From an uncultured Erythrobacter sp. (GTDB lineage: Bacteria; Pseudomonadota; Alphaproteobacteria; Sphingomonadales; Sphingomonadaceae), in contig CAMYIQ010000088.1 in the NCBI GenBank assembly GCA_947258465.1, forward strand, positions 1 through 6,612: 6,612 nt of DNA, written 5' to 3'. Positions 6,051 to 6,612 of this stretch are shown in pieces. The notes beneath the pieces were generated by a model. The model saw only the letters and a list, made by a program, of their open reading frames with translations. It was not told the origin of the DNA and made no database searches. Numbering within the stretch: the first letter of the stretch is position 1; each line of letters opens with the position of its first letter. Position numbers and translations under genes: made by a program.

Positions 6051-6612
6051 ACAGCACGATGTCTTTGGGCTTGGCCTTGCGCAGCCATCCGGCGACCCAC
6101 ATGCGGGTCAGCGTGACTGCGGTAAAGACGCTGGTGAACAGGCCGATGATCAGCACAACTGCAAAGCCCCGCACCGGACCGCTACCGAACAGGAACAGCA
6201 GCACGCCTGCGATGAAGTTGGTGATGTTGGCATCGTAAATCGCACGGCTGGCTTCGTTATAGCCGTTTTCGACTGCTGCGATGACCCGCCTTCCGCGTTT
6301 TCGCTCCTCGCGGATGCGTTCGTTGATCAGCACGTTCGCATCGACCGCCGCGCCGATCGTCAGCACGAAACCGGCGATACCGGGCAATGTCAGCGTGGTG
6401 TTGAGCGCCGCCATAATGCCAAGCAGCATGGCCACGTTGATGCCGAGAGCTGCGGTCGCATAGACGCCGAAGCGGCCATAAGTGGCAATCATCAGCACGA
6501 TCACCATGACCGAACCGACCGCCATGGCGAGCATGCCGCGCTTGATCGAATCAGCGCCCAGATCGGGGCCAACGGGGCGTTCCTCGATACCGGCCCGATC
6601 GACCGGCAGCGC
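6049..6612 (-). CDS. secD: protein translocase subunit SecD, C-terminal part
   Basis: These are the last 187 residues of SecD, the larger partner of SecF in the proton-driven Sec accessory complex; the gene enters from beyond the right edge, so the Met encoded at 6534-6532 is internal. Numbering from the window edge, EERPVGPDLGADSIKRG (10-26) matches the SecD motif just before its membrane domain. Hydrophobic segments follow near 27-45, 49-70, 75-94, 130-146 and 148-168, agreeing with the last five SecD membrane helices. PGIAGFVLTIGAAVDANVLINERIREE (77-103) is the strongest SecD signature; Asp91 corresponds to the proton-coupling Asp519 of E. coli SecD. YDANITNFIAG (126-136) is a further conserved motif. 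The tail KAKPKDIVL ends 13 bases before secF. Confidence 0.96.
   Translation of the reverse strand, partial: ALPVDRAGIEERPVGPDLGADSIKRGMLAMAVGSVMVIVLMIATYGRFGVYATAALGINVAMLLGIMAALNTTLTLPGIAGFVLTIGAAVDANVLINERIREERKRGRRVIAAVENGYNEASRAIYDANITNFIAGVLLFLFGSGPVRGFAVVLIIGLFTSVFTAVTLTRMWVAGWLRKAKPKDIVL

Noticed and set aside
5496..6116. Plus-strand open frame of 206 codons opposite secF/secD
   Set aside because: It lies wholly antisense to clear secF and secD sequence, has no Shine-Dalgarno that I can see and encodes no recognisable domain.

Overview
The window comes from a GC-rich bacterial chromosome and holds seven protein genes packed tightly together, with no RNA genes, mobile elements or CRISPR. 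The gene content suggests an alphaproteobacterium, most likely in the Sphingomonadales/Erythrobacteraceae range. The pointers are a DUF6456 protein (a family I know from alphaproteobacteria), a Uup-type ABC-F protein with an alphaproteobacterial look, and separate secD and secF genes. This placement rests on protein resemblance and base composition, not on a marker gene.

Left part (1-2166, + strand): the 3' portion of a Uup-like ABC-F ATPase, cut by the window edge, overlaps by ATGA a 189-residue uracil-DNA-glycosylase-family protein. That protein keeps a four-cysteine iron-sulfur pattern but has unusual motif residues. The two genes look translationally coupled, pairing a branched-DNA or ribosome-associated ATPase with a base-excision-repair-type fold.

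Middle part (2167-3239): a small SnoaL/NTF2-like gene has its own candidate promoter and a strong ribosome binding site. It faces a convergent DUF6456 gene on the minus strand. That gene is in turn divergent from the next gene across a 93-bp spacer containing repeated CCAA/TTGG half-sites.

Right part (3240-6612): a GTG-initiated Xre-family regulator with a degenerate LexA/S24-like C-terminal half overlaps by GTGA a GT-B family 4 glycosyltransferase. The pair looks like a regulator and enzyme unit, possibly for a surface polysaccharide or glycolipid. Convergent to it on the minus strand are secF (complete) and secD (C-terminal part), which encode the proton-motive-force-driven accessory subunits of the Sec translocon.

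Most of the window is ordinary chromosomal housekeeping. The parts most worth a second look are the non-canonical UDG-fold protein and the regulator-glycosyltransferase pair. I see no clear evidence of a wholly new multi-gene system.
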